Positions 32,363-42,725 of a stretch of DNA of 64,000 nucleotides are shown one piece after another; position 1 is the first letter of the stretch, and each line of letters opens with the position of its first letter. The notes under the pieces were generated by a model. That model ran no database searches and had not been told where the DNA came from. It was given only the letters and a program-made list of their open reading frames with translations. The stretch lies in the NCBI RefSeq assembly GCF_003614975.1, contig NZ_QZWI01000001.1, positions 992,001 through 1,056,000 of the forward strand. The letters run 5' to 3'. The stretch comes from Rahnella bruchi (GTDB taxonomy: Bacteria; Pseudomonadota; Gammaproteobacteria; Enterobacterales; Enterobacteriaceae). A program made the translations under genes and the position numbers.

Positions 32363-33274
32363 ATGACGGTTAAACACACGCGCGTATTTAACAGGCTGAT
32401 GTTATTAGTCTGCTTATCTACTCCATGTCTGAGTTACGCGGATAATGCCAGGGACTGGCAAAATGTGCCGGATGATATCAATATTTTATTCGGCTATTAC
32501 AATCGTATAGACAGCAATACTTCAATTGATTCTTCGCTGCCAATAAATAACGCTTCGGTGGATGCAAATTTATATATTCTTCGTTATGCGAGATCATTTA
32601 ATTTCGGGGGTCAGACTGCCGGGATCCAAATCCTTCAGCCAGTGGCGGACATTACCACGTCGGCAGACGGAGCGCTGACCTCAGACAATACGCCTTCCCG
32701 TCACGGAATCGGGGATACGCAGTTAGCTTTCGTCTATAACCTCTTTGGTGCGCCAGCTCTGACGACGGAGGAGTTCAGACGCTGGACACCGGGGACATTT
32801 TTGACCACGGCAATATGGGTCACGGCACCTACCGGAGAATACGATAAAAAGAAGCTGTTGAATATTGGCGGAAATCGTTGGGTAATAAAACCGGAACTGG
32901 CTTTTGGATATCCGGCTGGCCCCTTCTGGATTGAAATTAATCCCATGATTTCATTTTATGAAGACAATAATGAATATCTCGGCACTCATCGCCTGGCACA
33001 AAAACCCCTTTATGCTGCTGAAGGACATTTCAGTCTGACGCTGAACCCGGCGTTATGGATATCTTTAGACAGTACACTCAGTAAAGGCGGCGAAACACGG
33101 ATTGATGGCGTGCTGCAAGATAACGAACAGCAGAATGTATTACTGGGGGCTTCGGTGGGTTTTATGTTATCGCCACAGCTGGGCGGCGCTTTTGCTTATA
33201 CCGATACGACAAGAAAGGAGACTGGATCACCGGATATTTCGACCTGGATGGTCAGGCTGCAATATGCGTGGTAA
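32363..33274 (+). CDS. Putative outer-membrane transporter (phenol MetA-degradation type)
   Basis: Protein of 303 residues with a signal peptide (MLLVCLSTPCLSYA) and a beta-barrel-like pattern of alternating hydrophobic stretches ending in an aromatic residue (LQYAW). It resembles the family annotated 'phenol_MetA_deg' outer-membrane proteins, for example ILRYARSFNFGGQTAGIQI and TAIWVTAPTGEYD. Its place after the alkylsulfatase suggests uptake of hydrophobic sulfate esters or their products, but this is inference. The start at 32363 has a GAGAGG site. Confidence 0.7.
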   Translation: MTVKHTRVFNRLMLLVCLSTPCLSYADNARDWQNVPDDINILFGYYNRIDSNTSIDSSLPINNASVDANLYILRYARSFNFGGQTAGIQILQPVADITTSADGALTSDNTPSRHGIGDTQLAFVYNLFGAPALTTEEFRRWTPGTFLTTAIWVTAPTGEYDKKKLLNIGGNRWVIKPELAFGYPAGPFWIEINPMISFYEDNNEYLGTHRLAQKPLYAAEGHFSLTLNPALWISLDSTLSKGGETRIDGVLQDNEQQNVLLGASVGFMLSPQLGGAFAYTDTTRKETGSPDISTWMVRLQYAW

Positions 33275-33301
33275 AGAAAATTAACGTGAAGTATTAACCG
33301 G

Positions 33302-33330
33302 AATAAGAGGGGAATATCTCCCCTCTTATT
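33302..33330. terminator. Shared hairpin between convergent genes
   Basis: AATAAGAGGGGA/TCCCCTCTTATT stem with a five-base loop, between the outer-membrane protein gene and yggN. No strong T run on either side. Confidence 0.6.
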
Positions 33331-33339
33331 GATGGCAGA

Positions 33340-34074
33340 TTATTGCTTCAAATCCGCCAGCAAGGCTTTGTGCTGAGTATCCAGATTCGTTACCCGCTTA
33401 CAGACGTCATCGCCAAAGGCTTTGAACTCTTTTTCCTGCTTGCTCCACTCATCCTGTACGGCCTGTTGCAAACCGCCCAGATTCCCCATCATCGCCTGCA
33501 ACGGATTTCCGCCGCTGGCTGCCTGTTTCAGGCCCATTTCGTTGATGCTGTCCTGCATCACGCCGCCCATGGTTTGTTCCATCAGCTTCTGACCATTCTG
33601 TTTAACCTGATCCACTGCTTTATAGTGGAAGGTCAGCCCGTCGGCGCGGTGTTCAATGATGAGGTTCATCTGTTCTTTCAGCTGCTTGTCGAGCTTGACC
33701 AGACGGTTACGCACGTTGCTGTCAGTACCGAGTTTCTCGACGATCACCCGGTCAACCCCCGCGCGGCCTTTTTCGAGATGCGCCGTCGCACCCTGATCAA
33801 TCCACGGCAGATCGCGGCGTAAACCGGCCTGATAATCGATCGCTTCCTGACGCTGTCTGGCGCTCAGGGTCATGTCTTTTCCGTTAAGAGTCACGTTACC
33901 GTTAGGGGTAATCAGTAAGTCACCGTTTTTGCCCACAACCTGAACGGTCTGCGGCTTGATGACAACATCGTCTTTAGGTTGCACCGCACACTGATAATCA
34001 GCCTGCGCGCTCCACGCAGTCAGCGCCAGCAATGCAGCCAGTCCGGTTTTTACCACTCCGCTTTTTACTAACAT
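33340..34074 (-). CDS. yggN: YggN family periplasmic protein (DUF2884)
   Basis: Conserved protein of 244 residues with a signal peptide (TGLAALLALTAWSAQA). The rest is hydrophilic and helix-rich with the DUF2884 pattern LNGKDMTLSARQRQEAIDYQ. Function unknown. It lies 24 bases after glsB on the same strand, so the two may be co-transcribed. Confidence 0.9.
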   Translation of the reverse strand: MLVKSGVVKTGLAALLALTAWSAQADYQCAVQPKDDVVIKPQTVQVVGKNGDLLITPNGNVTLNGKDMTLSARQRQEAIDYQAGLRRDLPWIDQGATAHLEKGRAGVDRVIVEKLGTDSNVRNRLVKLDKQLKEQMNLIIEHRADGLTFHYKAVDQVKQNGQKLMEQTMGGVMQDSINEMGLKQAASGGNPLQAMMGNLGGLQQAVQDEWSKQEKEFKAFGDDVCKRVTNLDTQHKALLADLKQ

Positions 34075-34098
34075 GTACTCTCCCTTAAGACAGCAAAC

Positions 34099-35025
34099 TC
34101 AAAAAATTGAACGGCCAATACGTTGCGCCAGTAATTCTAAGGCAGCAATACCTGCCAAAGAGTTCCCTGCCGCATCAAGTTCCGGCGACCATACCGCGAT
34201 ACACATCTCTCCGGGAACGACAGCCATTATGCCGCCACCCACGCCGGATTTACCCGGCATTCCCACGCGATAAGCAAATTCACCCGCGCCGTCGTACATG
34301 CCGCTGGTGACCATCATCGCATTAATCTGTCGCGCCTGACGGGCATCTATGAGCGGTTTTTCACTGCCCAGCGGATGGCCTTTATTGGCAAGATAAACAA
34401 ACGTACGCGCCAGTTCTTCACAGCTCATGCGCAATGCACAGTAGTGAAAATAGGTATGTAAAACCGTGATGACATCGTTGTCGAAATTACCGAAAGACTT
34501 CATCAGATACGCAATCGCCGCATTGCGGTCAGAATGTTCAAATTCAGAACGGGCAACGTGCCGATCGTAGTTGAGATCCGCCGATCCAGCCAGTTGACGC
34601 ACCACTTCCAGCATTCTCTGCTTCGGTGCAGTCAGGCGGGTTTGCAGCATATCGCAAACCACGAGCGCGCCAGGATTGATAAACGGATTGCGCGGTTTAC
34701 CCTGCTCAAGTTCGAGCTGTACCAGGGAGTTAAACGGCTGCCCTGACGGTTCTTTGCCGACGCGCTGCCAGATTTCGCTTTCCTGATAGCGGGTCAGCGC
34801 CAGCGTCAGGCTGAGCACTTTAGAAATAGACTGAATGGAGAAACGGGTTCCAGCATCACCGGCACGAAAGATCTCCCCTTTCGTGGTACATACGGCGATC
34901 CCTAAGTGTTCGGGACTGACTTCGGCCAGTGCAGGAATGTAATCGGCAACTTTGCCGCGGCCAATCAGCGGCCTGACCTGCGCAAGAATATCTTCCAGCA
35001 AACTGTTATCGAGTTCGGTACCCAA
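34099..35025 (-). CDS. glsB: Glutaminase
   Basis: Serine-dependent glutaminase (beta-lactamase-like fold) converting glutamine to glutamate and ammonia. The 308 residues match E. coli GlsB. The catalytic Ser-x-x-Lys is in [26 protein letters not shown] and [13 protein letters not shown] are also family segments. In E. coli this gene is elsewhere (yneH). Here it sits between yggN and yggL, next to where ansB would lie. Confidence 0.94.
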   Translation of the reverse strand: MGTELDNSLLEDILAQVRPLIGRGKVADYIPALAEVSPEHLGIAVCTTKGEIFRAGDAGTRFSIQSISKVLSLTLALTRYQESEIWQRVGKEPSGQPFNSLVQLELEQGKPRNPFINPGALVVCDMLQTRLTAPKQRMLEVVRQLAGSADLNYDRHVARSEFEHSDRNAAIAYLMKSFGNFDNDVITVLHTYFHYCALRMSCEELARTFVYLANKGHPLGSEKPLIDARQARQINAMMVTSGMYDGAGEFAYRVGMPGKSGVGGGIMAVVPGEMCIAVWSPELDAAGNSLAGIAALELLAQRIGRSIF

Positions 35026-35045
35026 CGTCCTGCCTCCAGATGTAA

Positions 35046-35074
35046 CAAAGGTGCCGGAAAGGCACCTTTAAAAG
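35046..35074 (-). terminator. Terminator of yggL
   Basis: AAAGGTGCC/GGCACCTTT stem, with TTTGTT after it on the minus strand, between yggL and glsB. Confidence 0.65.
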
Positions 35075-35100
35075 ATTCAGAATTTATCTGCCTGGAGGAA

Positions 35101-35427
35101 TCAATCCCACCAGATATCGAATAAATCGCTGACTTCCACGTCTTCCATTTTATGGTCTTCTAACCATTTTTTGACCTGCGCGCGCTGTTCATCAGTGCAG
35201 TGACCGATATCCTGGCGGCAAACCAGACCTTCCCATTGCAGATAGCCGCTGCCATCAAAAGCCAGTTTGTTTGGCTCGATCACACCGTCGATGAATTTAT
35301 CTAGGGATTCATCAATGGTTTCTACCGCGGTACCTTCCGGGAAACGCCATTTTACAGAGAAGCCCAGTTCCTGGAACTCGGCAATGTGTAACTTCTTACG
35401 TAAACGACGACTGCGATTTGTAGCCAT
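35101..35427 (-). CDS. yggL: YggL family protein (DUF469)
   Basis: Small 108-residue protein that binds the 50S ribosome in E. coli. It starts basic ([20 protein letters not shown]) and ends acidic (VEVSDLFDIWWD), as the family does. Its ATG overlaps the trmB stop (TAATG), so translation is coupled. Confidence 0.93.
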   Translation of the reverse strand: MATNRSRRLRKKLHIAEFQELGFSVKWRFPEGTAVETIDESLDKFIDGVIEPNKLAFDGSGYLQWEGLVCRQDIGHCTDEQRAQVKKWLEDHKMEDVEVSDLFDIWWD

Positions 35428-36146
35428 TATTGCTTCCTCTCAAACATCAGATCCCATACGCCGTGGCCTAAACGCTGACCACGCATTTCGAACTTGGTTA
35501 CCGGGCGCGATTCCGGACGCGGGACATAATTACCTTCCTGCGACAGATTCGCCCAGCTTTCTAAACTGGTCATCACTTCGAGCATGTGTTCCGCATACGG
35601 CTCCCAGTCGGTTGCCATGTGGAATACACCGCCCACTTTCAGTTTTTTGCGCAGCTTCTCAACGAACTCCGGCTGCACGATACGGCGCTTATTATGACGC
35701 GCTTTGTGCCACGGGTCAGGAAAGAATAGCTGCACCATGTCGAGCGAGCCATCCGGAATCATTTTTTCCAGCACTTCAACCGCATCGTGACACATCACAC
35801 GCAGGTTGCTGACGCCCTCTTCGTGCGCGGTCGCCAGACATGCGCCGACACCCGGCGAGTGGACTTCAATCCCGATAAAGTTCTGATCAGGATTCTGCTG
35901 CGCCATCGTCACAAGCGAAGTGCCCATGCCGAAACCGATTTCCAGCACAACGGGGGCTGAGCGACCAAATAAGGCATCAATTGCTAGTGGTTCCGCCTGA
36001 AACTCTACGCCCATCACCGGCCAGAAGTTGTCCAGCGCAAATTGCTGACCTTTGGTCAGACGGCCCTGACGGCGGACAAAACTACGGATACGGCGCATTG
36101 CGCGACCGTTCTCGTCGAATTCCGGTGAAATGACGTCGTTTTTCAT
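35427..36146 (-). CDS. trmB: tRNA (guanine-N7)-methyltransferase
   Basis: Methylates G46 of tRNA. The 239 residues start [20 protein letters not shown], near-identical to E. coli TrmB, with the SAM motif [16 protein letters not shown] and the catalytic segment [17 protein letters not shown]. The start at 36146 was preferred over a longer frame from 36236, which adds 30 unconserved residues. It is divergent from mutY. Confidence 0.97.
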   Translation of the reverse strand: MKNDVISPEFDENGRAMRRIRSFVRRQGRLTKGQQFALDNFWPVMGVEFQAEPLAIDALFGRSAPVVLEIGFGMGTSLVTMAQQNPDQNFIGIEVHSPGVGACLATAHEEGVSNLRVMCHDAVEVLEKMIPDGSLDMVQLFFPDPWHKARHNKRRIVQPEFVEKLRKKLKVGGVFHMATDWEPYAEHMLEVMTSLESWANLSQEGNYVPRPESRPVTKFEMRGQRLGHGVWDLMFERKQ

Positions 36147-36381
36147 GGTGTTTCCACTCCGATTGGCAAGACGCGGTACCCGCGCGCGGATGCCTGTGCT
36201 TTGGTCACTAAATATAAGGAAAGGCGCATTATCCAAACTTACTCCCGATTAGCAAGGTTTGCGGGCAGGAAATCCGTCATTAGCGTGCGTAAAGCAGTGC
36301 GGAAAGTTCCGGTTTACAGCCAGACGGGAACTGTGATGTGATCAGCCCCGTCTTTTAACCCTGCCGGACTGTAATTCACCC

Positions 36382-37449
36382 ATGATGGAAGCCCAACTTT
36401 TCTCACCTCTGGTGCTCGACTGGTATCAGCGCTATGGCCGCAAAACGCTGCCGTGGCAAATCGCAAAAACAGCTTATAAAGTCTGGCTTTCAGAAGTGAT
36501 GTTGCAGCAAACGCAGGTAGCGACTGTTATCCCGTATTTTGAACGTTTTATGCAACGCTTTCCGACGGTGTCTGATCTGGCCGCCGCTCCGCTCGATGAA
36601 GTTCTGCATTTATGGACAGGACTGGGCTATTACGCCCGTGCGCGTAATCTGCATAAAGCGGCGCAGACCATTGCCAGTCACCACGGCGGCGTATTCCCGA
36701 CGACCTTTGATGAAATCCTCGCGCTGCCCGGCATTGGCCGCTCCACGGCGGGAGCGGTGTTGTCGCTGGCACTCAATCAGCACTACCCTATTTTAGACGG
36801 GAATGTGAAGCGCGTGCTGGCCCGTTGCTACGCCGTTGACGGCTGGCCGGGTGAGAAGAAAACCGAAAACAAGCTGTGGGCGATAAGCGAAGATGTTACG
36901 CCCGCCGAAGGCGTTGCACAGTTTAATCAGGCAATGATGGATCTGGGCGCGATGGTATGCACCCGCAGCAAGCCAAAGTGCGAACTGTGCCCGGTGAAAT
37001 CAGGTTGCGAGGCTTATGCACATCACAGCTGGGCGAAATATCCCGGTAAAAAGCCTAAGAAAACCTTGCCCGAAAAGACCGCGTTTATGCTGATGATCCA
37101 GCAGGAAGATAAAGTCTGGCTGGAACAGCGTCCGCCGGTCGGTCTGTGGGGCGGTCTGTTCTGCTTCCCGCAATTTACCACCGAAGATGAACTGGCTTTA
37201 GGGCTAAAAAAATACGGTGTTACGCAAAATCAGTTGCAGCAGCAGACCGCTTTTCGTCACACTTTCAGCCATTTTCATCTGGATATTGTCCCGATGTGGT
37301 TAAATCTGCGTTCCGCTGCGGGTTGCATGGATGAAGGTGCGGGTCTCTGGTATAACTTAGCGCAACCACAATCCGTCGGGCTGGCCGCGCCGGTAGAGCG
37401 TCTTTTGACGCAGCTGGCCAAAGAACCGACCCAAAAGAACGATCGATAA
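36382..37449 (+). CDS. mutY: Adenine DNA glycosylase
   Basis: Removes adenine mispaired with 8-oxoguanine. It has 355 residues: the helix-hairpin-helix [16 protein letters not shown] with the catalytic Asp in [10 protein letters not shown], the 4Fe-4S ligands [17 protein letters not shown], and a C-terminal Nudix-like MutT domain recognising 8-oxoG ([11 protein letters not shown]). yggX follows after nine bases, as in E. coli. Confidence 0.97.
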   Translation: MMEAQLFSPLVLDWYQRYGRKTLPWQIAKTAYKVWLSEVMLQQTQVATVIPYFERFMQRFPTVSDLAAAPLDEVLHLWTGLGYYARARNLHKAAQTIASHHGGVFPTTFDEILALPGIGRSTAGAVLSLALNQHYPILDGNVKRVLARCYAVDGWPGEKKTENKLWAISEDVTPAEGVAQFNQAMMDLGAMVCTRSKPKCELCPVKSGCEAYAHHSWAKYPGKKPKKTLPEKTAFMLMIQQEDKVWLEQRPPVGLWGGLFCFPQFTTEDELALGLKKYGVTQNQLQQQTAFRHTFSHFHLDIVPMWLNLRSAAGCMDEGAGLWYNLAQPQSVGLAAPVERLLTQLAKEPTQKNDR

Positions 37450-37458
37450 GGAATTAGC

Positions 37459-37731
37459 ATGAGCAGAACGATTTTTTGTACTTTTCTCAAGCGTGATGCT
37501 GAAGGGCAAGACTTCCAGCTGTACCCTGGCGAGATTGGCAAACGTATCTTTAATGAGATTTCGAAAGAAGCCTGGTCTCAGTGGATGGCCAAGCAAACTA
37601 TGCTGATCAACGAAAAGAAACTCAGCATGATGAATCCGGAAGACCGCAAATTGCTGGAACAGGAAATGGTCAACTTCCTGTTCGAAGGTCAGGATGTTCA
37701 TATCGAAGGCTATACCCCACCGTCAAAATAA
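37459..37731 (+). CDS. yggX: YggX iron-trafficking / oxidative-protection protein
   Basis: Small 90-residue protein ([19 protein letters not shown]) that protects Fe-S clusters and is SoxS-regulated in E. coli. It has the conserved cysteine at position 7 and [17 protein letters not shown]. It is read with mutY, with mltC 77 bases beyond. Confidence 0.95.
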   Translation: MSRTIFCTFLKRDAEGQDFQLYPGEIGKRIFNEISKEAWSQWMAKQTMLINEKKLSMMNPEDRKLLEQEMVNFLFEGQDVHIEGYTPPSK

Positions 37732-37808
37732 TCATTAATAACAATGATTAAAATATTAAGGCAGGTGCTGAAAAGCGTCTGCTTCTTTCATCAGAAATGG
37801 CTTTTAAG

Positions 37809-38888
37809 ATGAAGAAAATTTTAGCTTTGCTGGTTATCGCGCCCATGTTGATCTCCTGCTCCGGCAGTAAGAAAGACCAGTTCAACGAAGCTTATGTAAA
37901 AGACACCAACGGATTCGATATTTTGATGGGGCAATTTGCCCACAACATCGAAAACATTTGGGGTATGAATGAAGTACTGATCGCGGGTCCGAAAGACTAC
38001 GTGAAATATAGCGATCAGTATTACACCCGCAGCCACATCAACTTTGATGCGGGTACGATTACTATCGAAACCATTTCTGGTACTGATCCGGCGACCAGCC
38101 TGCGTCAGGCGATCGTCAGCACATTGCTGGTGGGCGATGATCCGGGCAACGTTGACCTCTATTCCGATGCCAACGATATCCAGATCAGCCGCGAGCCGAT
38201 GCTGTACGGTCAGGTGCTCGATAACACCGGTCAGCCAATCCGCTGGGTCGGGCGTGCCAATAGCTTTGCCGACTATCTGGTGCAGAATAAGCTGATGCGC
38301 CGTCAGTCCGGCATGCACATCATTTATTCCGTCACAATCCAGATGGTGCCAAACCACCTGAACAAACGTGCGCATAAATATCTGCCGATGATCCGTGAAG
38401 CGTCCGCCAAATATGGCGTCGATCAGTCACTGATCCTCGCAATCATGCAAACCGAATCCGCATTTAACCCGTATGCAGTGAGTAATGCCGATGCGCTGGG
38501 TCTGATGCAGGTTGTGCAGCACACCGCAGGTGTGGATGTGTTCAAATCTGAAGGCAAATGGGGAAAACCTAGCCGAAGCTATCTGTTTGATCCGCAGAAT
38601 AATATTAATACCGGCACGGCTTATCTGGCGATGCTGCAAAACGTGTATCTGGGGAATATCGATAACCCGACCTCACGTCGCTATGCAGTGATTACGGCTT
38701 ATAACGGTGGTGCAGGTAGCGTTCTTCGCGTGTTCTCACAGAACAAAACGCAGGCGTTTAACATTATCAACAATATGGCACCGGGCGACGTTTACACCAC
38801 GCTGACGACAAAACACCCGTCGGCAGAATCGCGCCGCTATCTGTACAAAGTGAACAATACTCAGCGCAGCTACCGCCGCGTGGATTAA
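37809..38888 (+). CDS. mltC: Membrane-bound lytic murein transglycosylase C
   Basis: Outer-membrane lipoprotein that cleaves peptidoglycan. The 359 residues start [17 protein letters not shown], with the lipid Cys at 17 of this start. The SLT catalytic segment is [20 protein letters not shown], followed by [14 protein letters not shown]. The start at 37809 gives a normal lipoprotein signal; a frame from 37797 adds four residues. Confidence 0.96.
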   Translation: MKKILALLVIAPMLISCSGSKKDQFNEAYVKDTNGFDILMGQFAHNIENIWGMNEVLIAGPKDYVKYSDQYYTRSHINFDAGTITIETISGTDPATSLRQAIVSTLLVGDDPGNVDLYSDANDIQISREPMLYGQVLDNTGQPIRWVGRANSFADYLVQNKLMRRQSGMHIIYSVTIQMVPNHLNKRAHKYLPMIREASAKYGVDQSLILAIMQTESAFNPYAVSNADALGLMQVVQHTAGVDVFKSEGKWGKPSRSYLFDPQNNINTGTAYLAMLQNVYLGNIDNPTSRRYAVITAYNGGAGSVLRVFSQNKTQAFNIINNMAPGDVYTTLTTKHPSAESRRYLYKVNNTQRSYRRVD

Positions 38889-38895
38889 CGTTTAC

Positions 38896-38929
38896 CGTAC
38901 CGGCTCTTCAGGCGTGAGGAGCCGGTACG
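38896..38929. terminator. Hairpin between convergent mltC and symporter genes
   Basis: Perfect 11-bp stem CGTACCGGCTC/GAGCCGGTACG with a 12-base loop, located between the two stop codons. Confidence 0.65.
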
Positions 38930-38935
38930 AACGTC

Positions 38936-40330
38936 TTAACTGTGGATCTGTACACTCTGTGTTTGCAGACTTTGCGTCTGGAATTTACCTTTACCTAAAT
39001 CACTGACGATGTGATTCATCCGCTCTTCCGTCAGCTGATAATAACGGATAGAGAAAGCCGTAATCAGATAGAAAATAGCCGGTAAGACGGTGAATAAAAT
39101 CAGAACGCCGCGTACAGCCTCTGCCGATTGTTGTTCCACGCCAGCCTGATAGCCAAACCATGCCAGCCCCCATCCGGTCAACGCACCACCAATCGCCACA
39201 CCGAGCTTAATCACAAAAATATTCGCCGCAATGTTCATTCCGGTTATACGACGCTGAGTTTTCCATTCGCCGTAATTATTGGCATCTGTAATCATTGACC
39301 ATTGCAATGGTGCGTTTATTCCCTGTAATAAGTTAAGGGCAATATGAACGATAAAGGCCGGGATCCAGTAATCGGTGGGGAGCACAAAGAAGAGGAGTCC
39401 GGCGAATGCGCTTGATATATTCACCCAGATGGATGCACGGATTTTACACATCCACGAGCCGAGTTTTTTGGCAAATAAACTGCCGATAACAGCAGCAACA
39501 GTGGTCGCCATCATGAACATGGAAATAATGCCACTTCCCTGATGAAGAACATATTGCACAAAATAAACCAGCAAACTCCCGCGAACAACAACGCCGCATA
39601 ACATGGCAAGATTATAAACGGAGAGGATCCGCCACTGGTCATTTTGCAAAAGAACGCGGACATCGCGGACAATATTCATGTTCTCTTCCTTCACCGGCGT
39701 AATACGTTCCCGCGTCGTCAGAAAACACACAAAGAACATCACGCAACCAATCACGCCGAAGATGCCCATCGCCCACTGCATGCCGGTTGCACGGTCTCCC
39801 GGAGAGAGATAATCCGCTAACGGCAGAATAAGCGCCGTGCCCATTGCGCCACCGATCGGCGCAATAGCAAAGCGCCAGGATTGCAGGGAAAGATTATCCT
39901 GTGGATCCGCCGTAATAGCCGCGCCTAACGAGCAGTAAGGAATATTAATCGCCGTGTACATTAAGGTCATAAATATATAGGCGAATACTGCATAAACAAT
40001 TTTACCGGTTTGTTCAAAATCCGGTGTCGAATAAACCAGCACACAACTGACGGCAAAGGGAATGCAAATAATCAGTAACCAGGGACGAAATCTTCCCCAG
40101 CGACTTTTTGTCTGATCGGCAATCGCCCCCATAATAGGATCGGTGATCGCATCAAGCACCCTGACCACTAAGAACAGCGTGCCCATTACTGCCGGCGGTA
40201 AGCCATAAATATTCGTATAGAAATAAGCAAGAATAGCGACAGAGGAATCAAAAACAATGTGACTTGCCGCATCACCTAATCCAAAACCCAGTTTTTCTTT
40301 CGCACTGATCCTTTCAGTTAATGCTGACAT
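38936..40330 (-). CDS. GPH-family sugar:cation symporter
   Basis: Inner-membrane 12-helix transporter of 464 residues in the glycoside-pentoside-hexuronide family (MelB/YicJ/XynT-like). Family features: KLGFGLGDAASHIVFDSS in helix 1, DAITDPIMGAIADQTKSRWGRFRPW, and PLQWSMITDANNYGEWKTQRR. Substrate is unknown because no glycosidase or isomerase is adjacent. The C-terminus carries a short repeat, QTQSLQTQSVQ. It occupies the nupG position between mltC and speC. It could also be the remnant of a catabolic operon. Confidence 0.88.
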   Translation of the reverse strand: MSALTERISAKEKLGFGLGDAASHIVFDSSVAILAYFYTNIYGLPPAVMGTLFLVVRVLDAITDPIMGAIADQTKSRWGRFRPWLLIICIPFAVSCVLVYSTPDFEQTGKIVYAVFAYIFMTLMYTAINIPYCSLGAAITADPQDNLSLQSWRFAIAPIGGAMGTALILPLADYLSPGDRATGMQWAMGIFGVIGCVMFFVCFLTTRERITPVKEENMNIVRDVRVLLQNDQWRILSVYNLAMLCGVVVRGSLLVYFVQYVLHQGSGIISMFMMATTVAAVIGSLFAKKLGSWMCKIRASIWVNISSAFAGLLFFVLPTDYWIPAFIVHIALNLLQGINAPLQWSMITDANNYGEWKTQRRITGMNIAANIFVIKLGVAIGGALTGWGLAWFGYQAGVEQQSAEAVRGVLILFTVLPAIFYLITAFSIRYYQLTEERMNHIVSDLGKGKFQTQSLQTQSVQIHS

Positions 40331-40528
40331 GCAGTCACCTTTATTAAGATGGAGATCTGCATTAGTTATAATTCCAGAAAATCACTCTGAGTATTGTGAT
40401 TTCTCATTTACGTTTTATGCTTTTAATCAACTGTGACGCAGGTATCTATACTCTGGCTGAATGAGAGCTTAATTTTCGACCTGCATCACATATCCGGACA
40501 CCCATTTTATTACCGGGAGATAACGATA

Positions 40529-40556
40529 TAAAAACCCATCCGGAGATGGGTTTTTA
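40529..40556 (-). terminator. Terminator of speC
   Basis: AAACCCATC/GATGGGTTT stem with a CGGA-type loop, and T runs on both sides. Confidence 0.85.
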
Positions 40557-40562
40557 TGGGGA

Positions 40563-42725
40563 CTATTGCGCGAGAACATACCCCATCACGCGTTTCCAGC
40601 CGACCGATTTCTTCTCGATATACACGCCCTGCAATTCCGGCGAAAAGCCAGGTAACAGGTTGATGCCCTCTTCCAGCGCCATAAAGTAACGCTGTACCGC
40701 CCCGCCCCACAGTTCGCCCGGCACCACGCACAACACGCCCGGAGGATACGGCAACGCGCCTTCTGCGGCGATACGACCTTCTGCATCGCCAATCGCCACC
40801 AGCTCAATGTTATCGCGGATAAACTCGTTGTGCGCGTCCTGTGGATTCATCACCACTTTCGGGAAGCTCTTTTCGCGGAACATCTCTTTTTGCAGTTCTT
40901 TCACATCGAAGCTGACATACAGGTTATGCATTTCCTGACACAGCTGACGGATGGTGTAATTACGATAACGATCTTCGTTTTTACGATACACCGTCGGCAG
41001 CACTTCGCTGAGCGGCGCATCTTCTTCGATGTACTGCTCAAAACGCACCAGCTCTTCCACCAGCAGCTGCATTTTGGCCGGCGTTTCGGCAGGCGTCAGC
41101 AGGAACAGGATCGAGTTCAGGTCGCATTTCTCCGGCACGATGCCGTTCTCGCGCAGATAGTTGGCCAGAATGGTCGCCGGGATCCCGAACTCAGTGTATT
41201 TACCACTGGACGCATCAATACCCGGCGTGGTCAGCAGCAGTTTGCACGGATCAACAAAATACTGCTTCTCTGCGTAGCCGTCGAACGCGTGCCAGCGCTC
41301 ACCCGGCACAAAATCGAAGAAGCGCACGTCGTTAGCCATCTCATTGGTTTCATGTTCCTGCCAGCGTTTGCCGCCTACCGTTGGCGGCACAAACGGCAAA
41401 ATCATCGAGCACTGATCCAGCAGCATTTTGCGGGTTTCGATGCCGAGCTTCACGCACTCCATCCACATGTGTTTTCCGCTGCCACCGGCATGTATACGCG
41501 CATTCACATCCAGTGCGGCAAACAACGGATAAAACGGGCTGGTCGAGGCGTGCATCATAAAAGCATTGTTCAGCTTTTTATGGCTGCAATGCCGCTTCTG
41601 GCCTTTGATGTGATTGTCTTTTTTGTGGATCTGCGAAGTCTGAGAGAATCCTGCCTGCTGCTTATGCACCGACTGCGTAACGATGATGCCAGGATCGTTT
41701 TCGTTAAGGTCCAGCAGCAGCGGCGAACACTCTTTCATCATCGGGATGAATTGCTCATAACCAACCCATGCGGAATCAAACAGGATGTAATCGCACAGAT
41801 GACCGATTTTATCGACCACCTGACGCGCGTTGTACACCGTGCCGTCGTAGGTGCCGAGCTGTATAATCGCCAGACGGAACGGACGTTTCTCTTCAGCGCG
41901 ATCCGGCGCCACTTCTTTAATCTGTTTGCGCAGATACGCTTCATCGAAACAGGCCGCATCGATGCCGCCGATAAACCCAAACGGGTTGCGTGCTGTTTCG
42001 AGATAAACCGGCGTCGCGCCTGCCTGTAAAAGCGCGCCGTGGTGGTTTGATTTGTGATTGTTACGGTCGAACAACACCAGATCGTCGCGGGTCAGCAGCG
42101 CATTTGTGACGACTTTATTGGCCGCAGACGTGCCATTGAGCACGAAATAGGTTTTATCTGCGCTGAAGACTTTGGCTGCATACTTTTGTGCATCTTTCGC
42201 CGAGCCTTCGTGGATCAGCAAATCGCCCAGTTTGACGTCCGCATTACACATGTCGGAGCGGAAAATATTCGGGCCGTAGAAATCATAAAACTGACGTCCG
42301 GCCGGATGGCGACGGAAGAACTCCCCTCCCTGATGTCCGGGACACGCAAACGTGGCGTTCTCCATCTCAACATACTTTTTCAGCGTGTCAAAAAACGGCG
42401 GGAACAGCGCTTCCTCATAAGCCTGAGCGGCGGATTCAATCTGTGCCGCATAAAACGCCTGATTGGCATCCGACAAGGTGATCACGCCTTTCAGTGCCGG
42501 TAAAAATTCCGGCGAAACCTGCTCCGTTCCCTGCACAGCAACAAACGCGGGAATACCAAATCCCAGCGTTTCAATCTCCGCCAGCCTGCCGTGGTTCAGG
42601 TCACCCACAGAAATGATGATGGCCGCAACGTCCGCGTAATCGGCGCGACGCAGGTCAACGACCAGACGTGCAGTCTGGAGATAAGGGGCGACTGAAGCGC
42701 TTGCTGCAAGTTTTAAGTGTTTCAT
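40563..42725 (-). CDS. speC: Ornithine decarboxylase
   Basis: PLP enzyme making putrescine from ornithine. The 720 residues match biosynthetic SpeC. The PLP lysine is in QSVHKQQAGFSQTSQIHKK. Also visible are the N-terminal wing domain, CPGHQGGEFFRRHPAG, FDSAWVGYEQFIPM and PPGVLCVVPGELW. It lies next to tRNA-Phe, as in E. coli (speC-pheV). With no speB seen at its usual place, this is the only complete putrescine-forming route visible in the window. Confidence 0.96.
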   Translation of the reverse strand: MKHLKLAASASVAPYLQTARLVVDLRRADYADVAAIIISVGDLNHGRLAEIETLGFGIPAFVAVQGTEQVSPEFLPALKGVITLSDANQAFYAAQIESAAQAYEEALFPPFFDTLKKYVEMENATFACPGHQGGEFFRRHPAGRQFYDFYGPNIFRSDMCNADVKLGDLLIHEGSAKDAQKYAAKVFSADKTYFVLNGTSAANKVVTNALLTRDDLVLFDRNNHKSNHHGALLQAGATPVYLETARNPFGFIGGIDAACFDEAYLRKQIKEVAPDRAEEKRPFRLAIIQLGTYDGTVYNARQVVDKIGHLCDYILFDSAWVGYEQFIPMMKECSPLLLDLNENDPGIIVTQSVHKQQAGFSQTSQIHKKDNHIKGQKRHCSHKKLNNAFMMHASTSPFYPLFAALDVNARIHAGGSGKHMWMECVKLGIETRKMLLDQCSMILPFVPPTVGGKRWQEHETNEMANDVRFFDFVPGERWHAFDGYAEKQYFVDPCKLLLTTPGIDASSGKYTEFGIPATILANYLRENGIVPEKCDLNSILFLLTPAETPAKMQLLVEELVRFEQYIEEDAPLSEVLPTVYRKNEDRYRNYTIRQLCQEMHNLYVSFDVKELQKEMFREKSFPKVVMNPQDAHNEFIRDNIELVAIGDAEGRIAAEGALPYPPGVLCVVPGELWGGAVQRYFMALEEGINLLPGFSPELQGVYIEKKSVGWKRVMGYVLAQ

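Noticed and set aside
40830..42029. Long open frame antisense to ornithine decarboxylase (399 codons)
   Set aside because: A shadow of speC, with a low-complexity basic/aromatic translation and no ribosome site.
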